From: UBA1309 sp047605645
GTDB taxonomy: Bacteria; Bacteroidota; Bacteroidia; Bacteroidales; Dysgonomonadaceae
Assembly: GCA_047605645.1 (NCBI GenBank)
Contig: JASGFJ010000006.1
Coordinates: 57,066-121,065, forward strand
DNA: 64,000 bases
Direction of reading: 5' to 3'
Each line of letters opens with the position of its first letter. The stretch's first letter is position 1. Under the pieces are notes generated by a model. That model worked only from the letters and a program-made list of their open reading frames with translations. It made no database searches and was not told the DNA's origin. Positions 1 to 8,791 of this stretch are shown here, piece by piece. The position numbers and the translations under genes were made by a program.

Positions 1-127
1 CGCCGGAGTCTTGATTGTTGAGGAGGCCGGAGGAGAAATCTTTCCTTATCGTGAAGATCGGAATATATCGGTCATTGCCGGCAATTCAGTTATTGTGGAA
101 GAGATAAAAAAGGTGATTCTGGCATAA
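1..127 (+). CDS. inositol monophosphatase family protein, C-terminal end
   Basis: Only the last 41 residues are present; the reading frame is open from base 2 to the TAA at 125-127. The segment AGVLIVEEAGGEIFPY matches the C-terminal D-x-A-A-G-x-L-I-x-E-A-G-G signature of the Mg-dependent phosphatase family that includes SuhB/IMPase and CysQ (3'(2'),5'-bisphosphate nucleotidase). In that family the signature contributes to the active site and cleaves a phosphomonoester from inositol phosphate, PAP or a related compound. The catalytic aspartate just before AAG lies outside the window. The closing helix (ISVIAGNSVIVEEIKK) also fits. Which member of the family this is cannot be decided from the tail. 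Confidence 0.7.
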   Translation, partial: AGVLIVEEAGGEIFPYREDRNISVIAGNSVIVEEIKKVILA

Positions 128-369
128 AATTGCAGTCCTTATTGTTTTGCGTTGATAACTGACCTGCCCGTATGCCGGGTATTAACAAGAAGGTATTCCC
201 TTGCACGCGACTGAGATATTTGCTTGTAGCGGAGGGCGGTTTGGCTGTGTGTATCCGGGAGATATGTTTCGGTTGGGCAAAGCTGCATTCTGTTCATACG
301 ATACGTGGCACGCCGGAGGTTGGCACCGAGGAAGAAATCAAAGGGTCAAAGGCTATCTCATTTCTGAAA
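128..369. other. intergenic stretch with no supported gene
   Basis: Two short overlapping open frames lie here, but neither has a recognisable motif or a convincing ribosome binding site. The one local structure is a small inverted repeat (CCCG-tatg-CGGG) near 167-178. The stretch separates the end of the phosphatase gene from the first copy of the dispersed composite element. Confidence 0.4.
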
Positions 370-460
370 TGAAGCCTGATTTTTATTAAATCCCCCTTCC
401 AATAATGATTAAAGAATCAGGCAGGTTTCATCCTGCCTAACCGTAAAAATAAAATCGGAG
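370..460 (+). repeat. composite two-hairpin repeat element, copy 1
   Basis: One of five related copies in this window. The left arm is GAAGCCTGATTTTTATTAAA (371-390). It pairs imperfectly with GATTAAAGAATCAGGC (407-422), ending in GCCTGATT/AATCAGGC. A second hairpin follows, AGGCAGG-tttcat-CCTGCCT (419-438), a perfect 7-bp stem. The right tail is CCGTAAAAATAAAATCGGAG (441-460). No start codon follows here. The element lies between the convergent phosphatase gene and glycosyltransferase gene, so its second hairpin could also help end either transcript. Confidence 0.7.
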
Positions 461-466
461 GAATAA

Positions 467-1222
467 CTAATCCTTGCCTATTTTGTTTTTTATTCCCTTG
501 AAGACAAAATGTCCGTGTTGAATCAATGTCGGGATAAATCCGTAGTGTTTTGCCATGATATGGAAACGCTCTTTTAGCGAGGCTTTGTGGTTGCCTGTTG
601 TCATTCCTTCGTTGAGGTAATTGATTATTGTCAGCCGGCTGTTGTGTATTGCGTTTGTCTTTTTCATCATCCGGATACACCAGTCGACATCAGCCGAAAA
701 GCGATAAGATAAATCATAGGGTTCAAAGAGGTCGCGACGGAGTATAAATGCCTGATGGCTGACCAGCATCCCTTGCGAGAAACTGTGCCATGTCATTGTT
801 TCCGGTGCACGATGCCAGCGCATTCCTACAAACATGCGCTTTTCGTTTACCAAAGCTGTTTCTCCGTAGATAACGCCGGGCTGTTCGTCTTGTGGTAATC
901 CGTTCATGATCCTTTCCACTGTATCTTTGGTAAAGAATGCATCTCCTGCATTCAGAAAACAGATATAATCGCCGGAAGCCAAAGCGGCTCCTTTGTTCAT
1001 TGCATCGTAGAGGCCCTTGTCCGGTTCGCTGATTAGGCGGTGGATAGATACTTTCGATTCTTCTATTACGGATAAGGTTTTGTCTTTCGAAGCTCCGTCA
1101 ATAAGGATGTATTCTATATCAGGATAGGTTTGTTCGGCTACACTTTGCAAGGTGTAAGGCAACGTTTTTTCGGCATTATAGGTAACTGTGATTACTGACA
1201 GTACCGGCTTTTTTTTATTCAT
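467..1222 (-). CDS. family 2 glycosyltransferase (WcaE/WcaA-like)
   Basis: 251 residues. The N-terminus LSVITVTYNAEKTLPYTLQS is the classic GT2 GT-A nucleotide-binding start. IDGASKDKT and the acceptor-side LNAGDAF (about residue 90, in place of a DxD) resemble GT2 enzymes of exopolysaccharide clusters such as WcaE. It would transfer a sugar from a nucleotide-sugar to a growing lipid-linked glycan at the cytoplasmic face of the inner membrane. Its start overlaps the stop of the upstream gene by 4 bases (ATGA), so the two are probably translationally coupled. It is the last gene of the minus-strand glycosyltransferase run. Donor and acceptor cannot be predicted. Confidence 0.85.
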   Translation of the reverse strand: MNKKKPVLSVITVTYNAEKTLPYTLQSVAEQTYPDIEYILIDGASKDKTLSVIEESKVSIHRLISEPDKGLYDAMNKGAALASGDYICFLNAGDAFFTKDTVERIMNGLPQDEQPGVIYGETALVNEKRMFVGMRWHRAPETMTWHSFSQGMLVSHQAFILRRDLFEPYDLSYRFSADVDWCIRMMKKTNAIHNSRLTIINYLNEGMTTGNHKASLKERFHIMAKHYGFIPTLIQHGHFVFKGIKNKIGKD

Positions 1223-2472
1223 TTCTTGCGTTTCGATTGATAAAGTTCGATATATTGGCGGGCTACCACTTCTTCCGAATAGTTTTTAATTACTTTTTCG
1301 CGGGCGTTTTTCTTCAATTCGGAGTGATTGGCTGTGTAAAGCGACCAAAAGATTCCGGCAGCCAGATCTTCTGCTGATTTATAGTGAGCCACGTATCCAT
1401 TTTGCCGATGGTCGATCATTTCGGGAATACCGCCTACTTCGAATCCGACAGCAGGAATGCCGCAGGATAATGCTTCCATAATGGTGTTGGGCAAGTTTTC
1501 TTCGAGTGCAGGAGTGACGTAGAGATCGGCTGTATTGTATACCTCGGCGATGTCTTTTTCGTTGTTGAGGAATCCCATACAATAGACCGGAAATGGAAGC
1601 TGATTCACCACTTCGTCGGCCTGTCCGCCCATCATGACAATTCCCAATTCTTCTTTTAAAGAAGGATATTGCTCTGCCAGCAAACAACATGCCTGTAAAA
1701 GATAGTCAAATCCTTTCCGTTTGTCAGTCACTTTCATTGAACCGAACAGCAATAGCTTTTTATCGCAGGGAAGCTGCCGTTTTATGCGTATCTGTTGTTG
1801 AGGGTGTGGTGCGAAAAGAACCGTGTTGATAGGGTTGGGAATACTCTCCACCTGACAGTTCCCCAACAGCACACTTTCTTTTCCTTTTTTTGCCAGCCAT
1901 TGACTACATCCTACAAAGGCGATGCGGGCATGTTGATAAAGCTTCTCTTTCCGCTTGAATATTTTGTGGGCAATGGCTGTTATTCCCGGTAACATCGGAC
2001 AATCGAAGCACTTTTTTGTCCGGTAATGCTCACACTCCGACGTGTAGTGGCAGATTCCTGTCATGTTCCACATGTCGTGCATTGTCCAGATGACAGGTTT
2101 GCCGGATTCGACAATCTTTTGTATGTCTTTTAGCGAAAGCATTCCTTGGTTAACCCAATGAAGATGGATCACATCTGCTTTCCGGAAGTCCTCTAGCCGC
2201 GTCACATCTTCACCTGTATTTGCCAGCGAAACAGCGAAAAGGTTCTCTTTCCTGAATTTGTTTTCAATCCAGATACATACCCGTTCCCAAATAAAACGTA
2301 GTTTCAGGCGGGGAGATTTATCCAGAGGAATTACCCAGGGGTGATCCGAACTTTTATCTCTGACAAGCATGCGCGCTTTCACTCCGTTGGCATTCAAAGC
2401 TGCACCTAAACGCGAAGCCGCGACTGCTGCTCCTCCGTTTTTTTCGAATGTACTTATTATCAGAACCCGCAT
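1219..2472 (-). CDS. family 4 glycosyltransferase (WcaC-like)
   Basis: 417 residues, GT-B fold. The N-terminal domain carries IISTFEKNGGAAVAASRL. It also has the cysteine-rich stretch WTMHDMWNMTGICHYTSEC with CFDCP, a hallmark of WcaC-type enzymes. The C-terminal domain has the GT4 E-x7-E pattern (EENLPNTIMEALSCGIP, about residue 325) and GGIPEMI for donor binding. It is a retaining transferase using a nucleotide-sugar and probably works on an exopolysaccharide, O-antigen or protein-glycan intermediate. It starts 5 bases after the stop of the upstream glycosyltransferase gene and overlaps the next by 4 bases, so the three form a tight operon. Exact sugar unknown. Confidence 0.85.
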   Translation of the reverse strand: MRVLIISTFEKNGGAAVAASRLGAALNANGVKARMLVRDKSSDHPWVIPLDKSPRLKLRFIWERVCIWIENKFRKENLFAVSLANTGEDVTRLEDFRKADVIHLHWVNQGMLSLKDIQKIVESGKPVIWTMHDMWNMTGICHYTSECEHYRTKKCFDCPMLPGITAIAHKIFKRKEKLYQHARIAFVGCSQWLAKKGKESVLLGNCQVESIPNPINTVLFAPHPQQQIRIKRQLPCDKKLLLFGSMKVTDKRKGFDYLLQACCLLAEQYPSLKEELGIVMMGGQADEVVNQLPFPVYCMGFLNNEKDIAEVYNTADLYVTPALEENLPNTIMEALSCGIPAVGFEVGGIPEMIDHRQNGYVAHYKSAEDLAAGIFWSLYTANHSELKKNAREKVIKNYSEEVVARQYIELYQSKRKK

Positions 2473-2477
2473 AAGGC

Positions 2478-3545
2478 TTATTTTTTTAAGGAAAATCTAC
2501 GTAAAATGGTTTCCGACATTTCACGCGTAAAATTATCGAGATTGTAGGTGTTTTCTGCCAGTTTTTTACCCTGATGACCCATTGTACGTGCCATTTCCGG
2601 ATTGTTTTGAATCCGATGGATGGCTTTTATCCAGCCATCTTCGTCTGAATAATCAACACACAGCCCCGCACCTTCCTCTTCTACATGCATATTGAACCAG
2701 GGATTGTCTGTCGTAATAACCGGCAGTCCCAGTGCAAAAGCTTCCACTAAGGTAGTTAATCCGACGGTATAAGGAAATTTCAGGCAGGAAATAACGACTG
2801 CTGAGGATTGGGCGACTTCTTTCGCTAATTGGTGCGGGATGATTCCGCCAACGTAATTAACCTGGATATTACTGCCTTTGGACGCATATTTTTGGAAAAT
2901 AGCTTCCTGGTTCAGGTTTCCCATAACCGGAGGTGTAAAGACCGAAAGCCGGGCGTCTGTTTTAGAGAAAGCCGACAACAAGGTCTGAAAATCACGATTC
3001 TCTTTTCCGGTTGATATAAAGCGGGAAGATGGTTGCAGTTGTTCAGTCTCGAGCAGGTGGTTGTAAAAGTCGAGATCGGCTCCCCAATGTATCAGTTGCA
3101 TTTTTTCTGCGGCTACTTTCCCTGTTTGCAAGGAATCCTCAATCAGCCGTTCGCTGAACAGAAACATCTGGTCGATGCCTCGGTAGAAGAAACGGGAAAT
3201 TTCGTTTTTCAGTTTATTCGGTGAGGATACCACTGCGGTGTGATGCCAGATGACAATCGGTTTACGGTAAAAACCGAATGCCCGGAGAAAGATGATAAGT
3301 TCAAGTCCCCGGAAAGAGGTGCCGTAAAGCACGTCGTATCGCTCTTTACAGAAAAGGATTTGCCACAGATTGTACAGCATCATTTTGAAACGGCTGGAGA
3401 AATATTTGTACGGATGCAGAATGGACTCGATTCCGTATTTTTCGAAATGGGTCAGGCCGTACAGAATATGTCCCGGATGTTTGAACTCTCTCCATTCCTG
3501 CAAAGCTTCCCGAATGGGACGTGTATGATAATAGTAGATTTTCAT
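2478..3545 (-). CDS. GT-B glycosyltransferase
   Basis: 355 residues. The N-terminus (MKIYYYHTRP) and the block VVISCLKFPYTVGLTTLVEA-FALGLPVITTDNPWF form a GT4-like C-terminal donor-binding region, with the E of LVEAFALGLP in the E-x7-E position. The N-terminal domain is divergent: a hydrophobic or aromatic patch (YNLWQILFCKERYDVLY) suggests membrane association, as in lipid-linked glycan transferases. It lies between the GNT-I-like transferase (79 bases upstream) and the WcaC-like gene (5 bases downstream). The glycosyltransferase assignment is firm; family subgroup and sugar are open. Confidence 0.75.
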   Translation of the reverse strand: MKIYYYHTRPIREALQEWREFKHPGHILYGLTHFEKYGIESILHPYKYFSSRFKMMLYNLWQILFCKERYDVLYGTSFRGLELIIFLRAFGFYRKPIVIWHHTAVVSSPNKLKNEISRFFYRGIDQMFLFSERLIEDSLQTGKVAAEKMQLIHWGADLDFYNHLLETEQLQPSSRFISTGKENRDFQTLLSAFSKTDARLSVFTPPVMGNLNQEAIFQKYASKGSNIQVNYVGGIIPHQLAKEVAQSSAVVISCLKFPYTVGLTTLVEAFALGLPVITTDNPWFNMHVEEEGAGLCVDYSDEDGWIKAIHRIQNNPEMARTMGHQGKKLAENTYNLDNFTREMSETILRRFSLKK

Positions 3546-3624
3546 TCAGAATAATTGTTGTACTGTTGAACCCTCCGCTTGTATAACCGGTTCACCCGAT
3601 GAGGCATTCGATAATAAACCCATT

Positions 3625-4536
3625 TTAATCGCCGAAGTCACCCTTTAGTGTTCGCTTGATTCGACGGATGGCCTTTGCTGTAAACGAATTGGTGCGCCGG
3701 TAGAAGTTTTCGATAGCTTTGCGGCCGAGTTTACTCTCTTCAATCGGTGAAATTTTTACGACGGGAATTTCCTGCATGAAAAGTTGATTGGAGTATAGTC
3801 CTCCGCCACCGCAATGCGTGCCGCTTCCGTCAAAACCTTCGTTCGAAACCAGTGATTTACCCACATTCAGTGAGAGGATATCTTTCAGAAACAAACTCGC
3901 ATTCCAGCGGATGGCCCAGGAGTTGTTTTTCCCTTCAATCTGTTTGCGTAGCATTTTGGTATAGCCGTAAGTCCCGTTAAAATCAAAGACCTTGGTCAGG
4001 TTGGCTGATTCCAGTTCGGCGAGCAAAGCCTTCCCGTCGAGGTTGAGGTGCTTCCAGGCTCTGTCCCAGGTTGCCCAGCCCCAGCTGCCTGTCCATTTCA
4101 CCAGAAAGCTGTCAGGAAGAGACGGGTCGTGGGTAAAGTCACAGCCTTGGATATGTCCCACGCGAGGCTCGTTCTGGTAAGTTTCCAGCGCATCGTTCAT
4201 AAATTTCAGAAAATAAGGCGATAACACCAAATCATCCTCCAACACAATCACCCGCCCATATTGGGACAATTGTGCAGTCACGCCGTCTACGATATTGGCG
4301 GCCAATCCCCAGTTTTTGTCACGTTCGATTATTCTTACTTCAGCAAAACCTTGAATGGAGCGGATGTATTCGCGTACTTGTGTTACCGAATCGACATCTT
4401 GTTCTCCTTTGGCGCCGTCGCTGTAGATAATTAGTGTTGAATCGCTTGCCAATTTGTTCAGAGCAAGAGAAGCTACCGAACGTTCTGTGTGTGGCAAACG
4501 GTTGTAAACAAAGAGAAGTATAGGTGCTAAATTCAT
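3625..4536 (-). CDS. GNT-I-like (GT-A) glycosyltransferase
   Basis: 303 residues. It begins APILLFVYNRLPHTERSVAS, then has IIYSDGAKG, RDKNWGLAANIVDG and VIVLEDDLVLSP. LEDD (about residues 98-101) is the metal-binding DxD equivalent seen in GT13/GNT-I-like bacterial enzymes. GSWGWATWDRAW is a further conserved block of bacterial proteins in this group. It probably adds a hexosamine or hexose to a surface glycan in the cytoplasm. It is 45 bases downstream of the multidomain transferase gene and 79 bases upstream of the next, all on the minus strand. Specificity unknown. Confidence 0.78.
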   Translation of the reverse strand: MNLAPILLFVYNRLPHTERSVASLALNKLASDSTLIIYSDGAKGEQDVDSVTQVREYIRSIQGFAEVRIIERDKNWGLAANIVDGVTAQLSQYGRVIVLEDDLVLSPYFLKFMNDALETYQNEPRVGHIQGCDFTHDPSLPDSFLVKWTGSWGWATWDRAWKHLNLDGKALLAELESANLTKVFDFNGTYGYTKMLRKQIEGKNNSWAIRWNASLFLKDILSLNVGKSLVSNEGFDGSGTHCGGGGLYSNQLFMQEIPVVKISPIEESKLGRKAIENFYRRTNSFTAKAIRRIKRTLKGDFGD

Positions 4537-4581
4537 TTATTAATCATTCTAAAAGGTTTCATTTACAATTACCTTTGCATT

Positions 4582-6795
4582 CTATTGAGGGTTTCTCAAT
4601 AGAGATTTTTTTACTTTTGTCTTCAACCCTTTAGGTATTAAACGTCCAATGCGCTGTTTTTGCTTTAAAGTAAATAATGCGTCAATGGGTTTCGTTACCG
4701 AAAGAAAGATCCGATAGAATATGCTTTTCAGGTTTCTGTCTTTCGGTTTGTAATCTCTCAAAGTGGTGTCGTGGAGATATTTCCACCATTCTTTTCTAAA
4801 TGGGTGAATACATAGTTGAGACCATGGTTTGACAGGCCCTACGAAATGAACAATGACAGGATCTTTTTGCGCTTTTTTTATTTCCTGTGAAGACCAGATT
4901 TGAAGAGCGACATCGCTGTGTACTCCAAAGTTGAAATTGTATTCAGGAGGTAAAAAAAGTACCTTTTCCTGGCATAAATAATTCAGAAAGTCCTGATCCG
5001 GCAATCCTGTTTTATCAAAGTTCTTATGAATAAAGTCAATGCCTTGCTCCATAAAGTTACACTGCCTTAATTCTTTAAGATTCATTAGACATACTCCGGA
5101 ATTGAAGTAAAAACTTGTGCGTGTTATCCCTAATCTGCTTAGAAAATGTGGAGAGTAAATTGGCATAGTATCTTGTACTGCAGCTAGATAATGCTGACTG
5201 ATATCTGTCTGATAGATACCTGTTAGTGATTTGCGGACAATAACATCTCCGTCGAGATACAATATCTTGTCGATTTCAGAAGCAAGGTAAGGAAGAAATA
5301 AACGCAGCAAAGCACTTTTGCTGTGTCTTGTCTCCGGAAATACATCAAGTGCAGCATTCGTGACTGTCAGAGGATGAAAAAAAGCTTGATGAGCGGAAAT
5401 GAAATCTTTTATATATTGAAGATCGGTGCCTTTTAAAGCACTGTCTATATAAAGCAGGTATATATGAATCTCACTGTTCGGATTGTTTACAAAAATGGAT
5501 TGTAACAAAACGGTAAGAGGTACCATATAGGCTGAATCAGCAGCAATTGCAATGTTCAAAATCTGCTTATCACTATTGGTATAGTTATCAGAGAGCGGAA
5601 TGACGTCCTCCTTCTCGATGCCGTTAACGGGAGTTCTTCCTATTAAGAAATTGTTCTTTTTTTGCTTGGCTATCTTTTCGATTAAATGCAAAGAAAATTT
5701 TTCTCTTGCATTTATAACGATAATTTGATCAAAATCTTCATCCTGGGCAATTCGTATAATTCGTTCTAATGTTGGTTTATCTGCTTCTCCTTGATTTGGA
5801 ATGAATCGAATGGGTGCATGCTGTTTCGAAGGGAGAATCGCTTCCTTATGGTGAATCCCGTTGTCTACATACCAAATAGAAAGAGAGTTTTCTAAGCTTG
5901 ATAATGCATGCATGACATCTGCTGTTTGATCCGAATTGGCAGCAGGAATGACTATTGCTAACATTTTGGGTATAGTCCTAAGCGCGATGTAAGGAACCTT
6001 GCCTAAACGCGCTGCAGTTTCTGAAAAGGAACTGGCAGAAGACCCAAACAAAGTTCTGGTTCTGGATAGAGTGTAGAGCTCGACTAAAGCATCCTGCATT
6101 CCATTCACACTATTCCGGTCTGTAGACTTATCCAGAAAATGGATTCTTTTTGGGAAACGTTGTGTAAGTTGTTGCTTATCTGGTTCAGAGTCGGATGCAA
6201 GATAAAATTCAGCCTGATTATCTGTTGTGATAACCTCCTCTACCTTGTTGATAAAGAGCTCCGTTGGACTGAGGGCAATGGAGGCTGTGTTATCTGTTCG
6301 TCGTATGTGTATTCCATAGGTGTGTTCATTAAAAGAGGCCGTGTTTTCTTCAATTCTATGCTTGAGTGCCAAAGTTGGGTTCAACAAGGAGAAAAAGGCA
6401 TGTGTTTGGGGTTTGTAGAAATATGTACAAGCCGCAATGTAGCTTCTCTTATTTTGTTTTACCCATTTAAAAAAATTGAAGTTGTCAAGCATCAACGTTG
6501 TTGATGCCTGTTCCTCGATGGAAGAATTAAACAGTATTTTATGAAAAATATAAGGAATATAAAAATTCTTCCGGCGTGGTCTGTCGAAGATGAAATAGTC
6601 ACAATACCTGGCTTCTTGGATTGTAACTCTTGAAGAATTAAAAGGAAGAAATAGTTGGTCGAAACGGCAATTTAATCCTTTGTCCTGAAACCAGATTATA
6701 CGTAAACGCTGCCCTGTATCGTTCGTTAAAGCCAAAGCCGAGTCTATTGCTTTCATTCTATTGGCTAATCCTCCGTATGGAACGAGTGTTATCAT
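4582..6795 (-). CDS. multidomain glycosyltransferase: fucosyltransferase-like + GT2-like + GT8
   Basis: 737 residues, far longer than a single transferase. Residues 1-270 resemble bacterial fucosyltransferase-fold enzymes: MITLVPYGGLANRMKAIDS at the start, YGIHIRRTDN near 160-167 (the H-x-R-R donor-binding motif) and GSSASSFSETAARLG near 250. Residues about 277-400 (MLAIVIPAANSDQTADVMHA) look like a reduced GT2-type domain with no obvious DxD. Residues about 410-700 are a complete GT8 domain: ILNIAIAADSAYMVPLTVLL, the metal-binding DGD near 515, GLPDQDFLNYL and HFVGPVKPW near 649. A basic tail follows. Two consecutive transfers by one polypeptide are likely. The -7-like box TAAGTTTG lies just upstream (6815-6822 on the complement). 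Confidence 0.8.
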   Translation of the reverse strand: MITLVPYGGLANRMKAIDSALALTNDTGQRLRIIWFQDKGLNCRFDQLFLPFNSSRVTIQEARYCDYFIFDRPRRKNFYIPYIFHKILFNSSIEEQASTTLMLDNFNFFKWVKQNKRSYIAACTYFYKPQTHAFFSLLNPTLALKHRIEENTASFNEHTYGIHIRRTDNTASIALSPTELFINKVEEVITTDNQAEFYLASDSEPDKQQLTQRFPKRIHFLDKSTDRNSVNGMQDALVELYTLSRTRTLFGSSASSFSETAARLGKVPYIALRTIPKMLAIVIPAANSDQTADVMHALSSLENSLSIWYVDNGIHHKEAILPSKQHAPIRFIPNQGEADKPTLERIIRIAQDEDFDQIIVINAREKFSLHLIEKIAKQKKNNFLIGRTPVNGIEKEDVIPLSDNYTNSDKQILNIAIAADSAYMVPLTVLLQSIFVNNPNSEIHIYLLYIDSALKGTDLQYIKDFISAHQAFFHPLTVTNAALDVFPETRHSKSALLRLFLPYLASEIDKILYLDGDVIVRKSLTGIYQTDISQHYLAAVQDTMPIYSPHFLSRLGITRTSFYFNSGVCLMNLKELRQCNFMEQGIDFIHKNFDKTGLPDQDFLNYLCQEKVLFLPPEYNFNFGVHSDVALQIWSSQEIKKAQKDPVIVHFVGPVKPWSQLCIHPFRKEWWKYLHDTTLRDYKPKDRNLKSIFYRIFLSVTKPIDALFTLKQKQRIGRLIPKGLKTKVKKSLLRNPQ

Positions 6796-6951
6796 ATTGT
6801 AATCAATTATAGTGCAAACTTACTACAAAATCTTATTATGGGGAGTATTTTTACTCTCTTTTGTCTTTTGTTGAAGTCGTTTTCGGTCAGTGATTTAATT
6901 TGAAAATGAGGCTCAAATATATCATAAAAAGCAGTTTAGAATCTACATCAA

Positions 6952-7890
6952 TCACCAAAGTTTCCATGAGTTAAAGTCAACCCCTGTGCAAATAGAAGCA
7001 TTCCGCATGCCTAAATACATACCCGGATTGGAACTGAATGTCCCAATAAACTGTTCCGATTGGGCAAGTAGATCGATTGAAGCGAACAGTCTTAAGAATT
7101 GCTTGTGCTGTTGGTTTGTCGGAAGAGACGAAAAATCACGAAAGAAAAATCCATGTTCTTCTTTCTGACAAAAAGTACTGATATCCCATTCCGGATAAGA
7201 TTGATGTATTTGTTTTATTACAGCATAGTCGTCGGTTAGTACAAAACCTGTCTTTATGGCTGTGTTTTTAACCTGGCTAAAATATGCAGTTATTGGTTCA
7301 AGCTTATGTTCTACGAATTTGTCTCCGCCTCGGATATGAAATCCGATATATTTTTCAGGAAGGTTTACAGTATTCTTGAATTGGTCGATTGCTTTTTGCG
7401 TTGTACTATTATAGCGCCATGTTATTTCAATCAGTTTAGAACAAGCATGTTGTATATCTCCCTCAATGCCCAACTCCGGTATATAATAGTTTCTCTTTGC
7501 TCGATAAGGATCCCTGCTTCGTCCGAACACATCTTGAGTTCTTAATTGCGTTTTTCCAAATGAAAAATATGGATACAGATCTTTCCATGCATCCATGCGT
7601 CTGTCTCTGACTATTAGTTTTAGAGCATATTTCCAATTGCTTGTTTTATAATGTTTTTTATCATCCGTCACTTGCGGACAAAATGGAAGAAAAAAACCGT
7701 TCCATCCCTCTTGTAAATGGAAGTTAGTAGGCCCTGCACAAAGTTTAAACTTGATTTTATGTTCCAAACAGAATAACATGGCAAGAATCATGTTGTTGTA
7801 TTCAGAGAAAAAGCCAGCATTTGTTCCGACTTTATAGATAAGTTCTTTCCTGAAAGAATTATTTAATTGCTCGTATGCTCTGACTATCAT
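6952..7890 (-). CDS. O-/alpha-1,6-fucosyltransferase-fold glycosyltransferase
   Basis: 312 residues from the ATG at 7890; a TTG six codons upstream is the alternative. YIGFHIRGGDK (about 182-190) is the GDP-fucose-binding H-x-R motif of the NodZ/FUT8/O-fucosyltransferase superfamily, and FIGTFSSNPGMYLGMR near the C-terminus matches its second conserved block. The enzyme would move fucose or a related 6-deoxyhexose from a GDP-sugar to a glycan or protein. T9SS-bearing Bacteroidales commonly make O-glycans containing fucose, so surface-protein glycosylation is possible, but this is inference. It heads the minus-strand transferase run; the next gene starts 156 bases downstream. Confidence 0.75.
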   Translation of the reverse strand: MIVRAYEQLNNSFRKELIYKVGTNAGFFSEYNNMILAMLFCLEHKIKFKLCAGPTNFHLQEGWNGFFLPFCPQVTDDKKHYKTSNWKYALKLIVRDRRMDAWKDLYPYFSFGKTQLRTQDVFGRSRDPYRAKRNYYIPELGIEGDIQHACSKLIEITWRYNSTTQKAIDQFKNTVNLPEKYIGFHIRGGDKFVEHKLEPITAYFSQVKNTAIKTGFVLTDDYAVIKQIHQSYPEWDISTFCQKEEHGFFFRDFSSLPTNQQHKQFLRLFASIDLLAQSEQFIGTFSSNPGMYLGMRNASICTGVDFNSWKLW

Positions 7891-7987
7891 AATTTTTCTG
7901 CTGGGCAAATCAATGTTGTTGTTTGAAAATCAAAAAGAGAGAACAATCCTTCGTCATAAAGATACATAGGTTGCGTCTTCTTATATA

Positions 7988-8018
7988 CAAACATAGTATA
8001 ATTATCTCATTTCCGAAA
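7988..8018 (-). promoter_or_regulatory. predicted Bacteroidetes-type promoter for the transferase run
   Basis: On the minus strand TATGTTTG (7995-7988) matches the TAnnTTTG -7 box. TTTCG (8018-8014), a near match to the -33 TTTG box, lies at 18-19 bases spacing. The predicted start is near 7981, about 90 bases before the ATG at 7890. Confidence 0.4.
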
Positions 8019-8076
8019 GAAGTTTTTTTAAGCCAGGCTTTCTAATAGAGCTTGCACACACGCAAACCTTATATTA

Positions 8077-8116
8077 TTCTCAGCCAAATGTTGATTAGAT
8101 ATCATTTGGCTGAGAA
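8077..8116 (-). terminator. strong intergenic hairpin after the lipoprotein gene
   Basis: TTCTCAGCCAAATG (8077-8090) and CATTTGGCTGAGAA (8103-8116) form a perfect 14-bp stem with a 12-nt loop. It lies about 90 bases past the stop of the lipoprotein gene. No long T-run follows on the minus strand, so it may be a processing or stability hairpin rather than a classical terminator. Confidence 0.5.
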
Positions 8117-8208
8117 TTTAGTGTTCTAAATAGAATGCCTGCAATATTTCCAACCTGTTCATGGTTGCCACTTGTTTATTTGACAAATCCAACAACCGGT
8201 ATATCGGT

Positions 8209-8667
8209 TTACTCTGTTGTTAATTTTATCTTCAAGTCAACGTCTATTTCTTTTTCCTTTTCCGGAACTGTAACTGCAATAATCAGTGGTGCGGCATTTG
8301 CCGTCACGCTTGGAGTTACATTCACAGATAAAATATACTTTCTGTCTGCTGTTTTTATCAATGTTAGCTGGTTCAGACGGCTATCGGCATTGCAATGTCT
8401 TGGGCTAACAACAAATAATGAATATTTAGTAAGATCGATCGCCGGGCTACTTGTGGCAGGTAATACTAATTGGCTAAAATACGTTGTAGAATTGATAATG
8501 TAGGCACTGTCGGTCGTCAATGGCTTCCATTCCGTACCATTGGGTAGTTTGTAATTCTGTATACTTACATCTGTCGGATAGGTCACTTCCTTGTCGGAAG
8601 AATCACAACCGGTAAAAAACAAAACACAAGCAAGTGTTGCGAAAATAGAGGATAAGGTTTTTCTCAT
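8209..8667 (-). CDS. small lipoprotein of unknown function
   Basis: 152 residues. The N-terminus MRKTLSSIFATLACVLFFTG-C is a lipoprotein signal peptide with lipobox FTGC; the following DSSDKE (acid residues after the cysteine) fits surface-exposed Bacteroidetes lipoproteins. The mature part is beta-rich (YIINSTTYFSQLVLP, LIKTADRKYILSVNVTPSVT) with no family motif that I recognise. It sits between two glycosyltransferase genes on the same strand. It may have nothing to do with glycan assembly. Confidence 0.7.
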   Translation of the reverse strand: MRKTLSSIFATLACVLFFTGCDSSDKEVTYPTDVSIQNYKLPNGTEWKPLTTDSAYIINSTTYFSQLVLPATSSPAIDLTKYSLFVVSPRHCNADSRLNQLTLIKTADRKYILSVNVTPSVTANAAPLIIAVTVPEKEKEIDVDLKIKLTTE

Positions 8668-8791
8668 GGCTTTTTATTATTTGTAAATGTTTGCTTCCTC
8701 GGTGAGCGTTACGAACTCAAAATCTCTATTTTAAACAAATAAGAGCCTGATTATGTTCATTCTAAAAAAAATGTAAGCTGCTTGATCTAAG

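Noticed and set aside
172..389. Two overlapping short frames after the phosphatase gene
   Set aside because: Neither has a family motif or a credible ribosome binding site, and they overlap in different frames; treated as non-coding.
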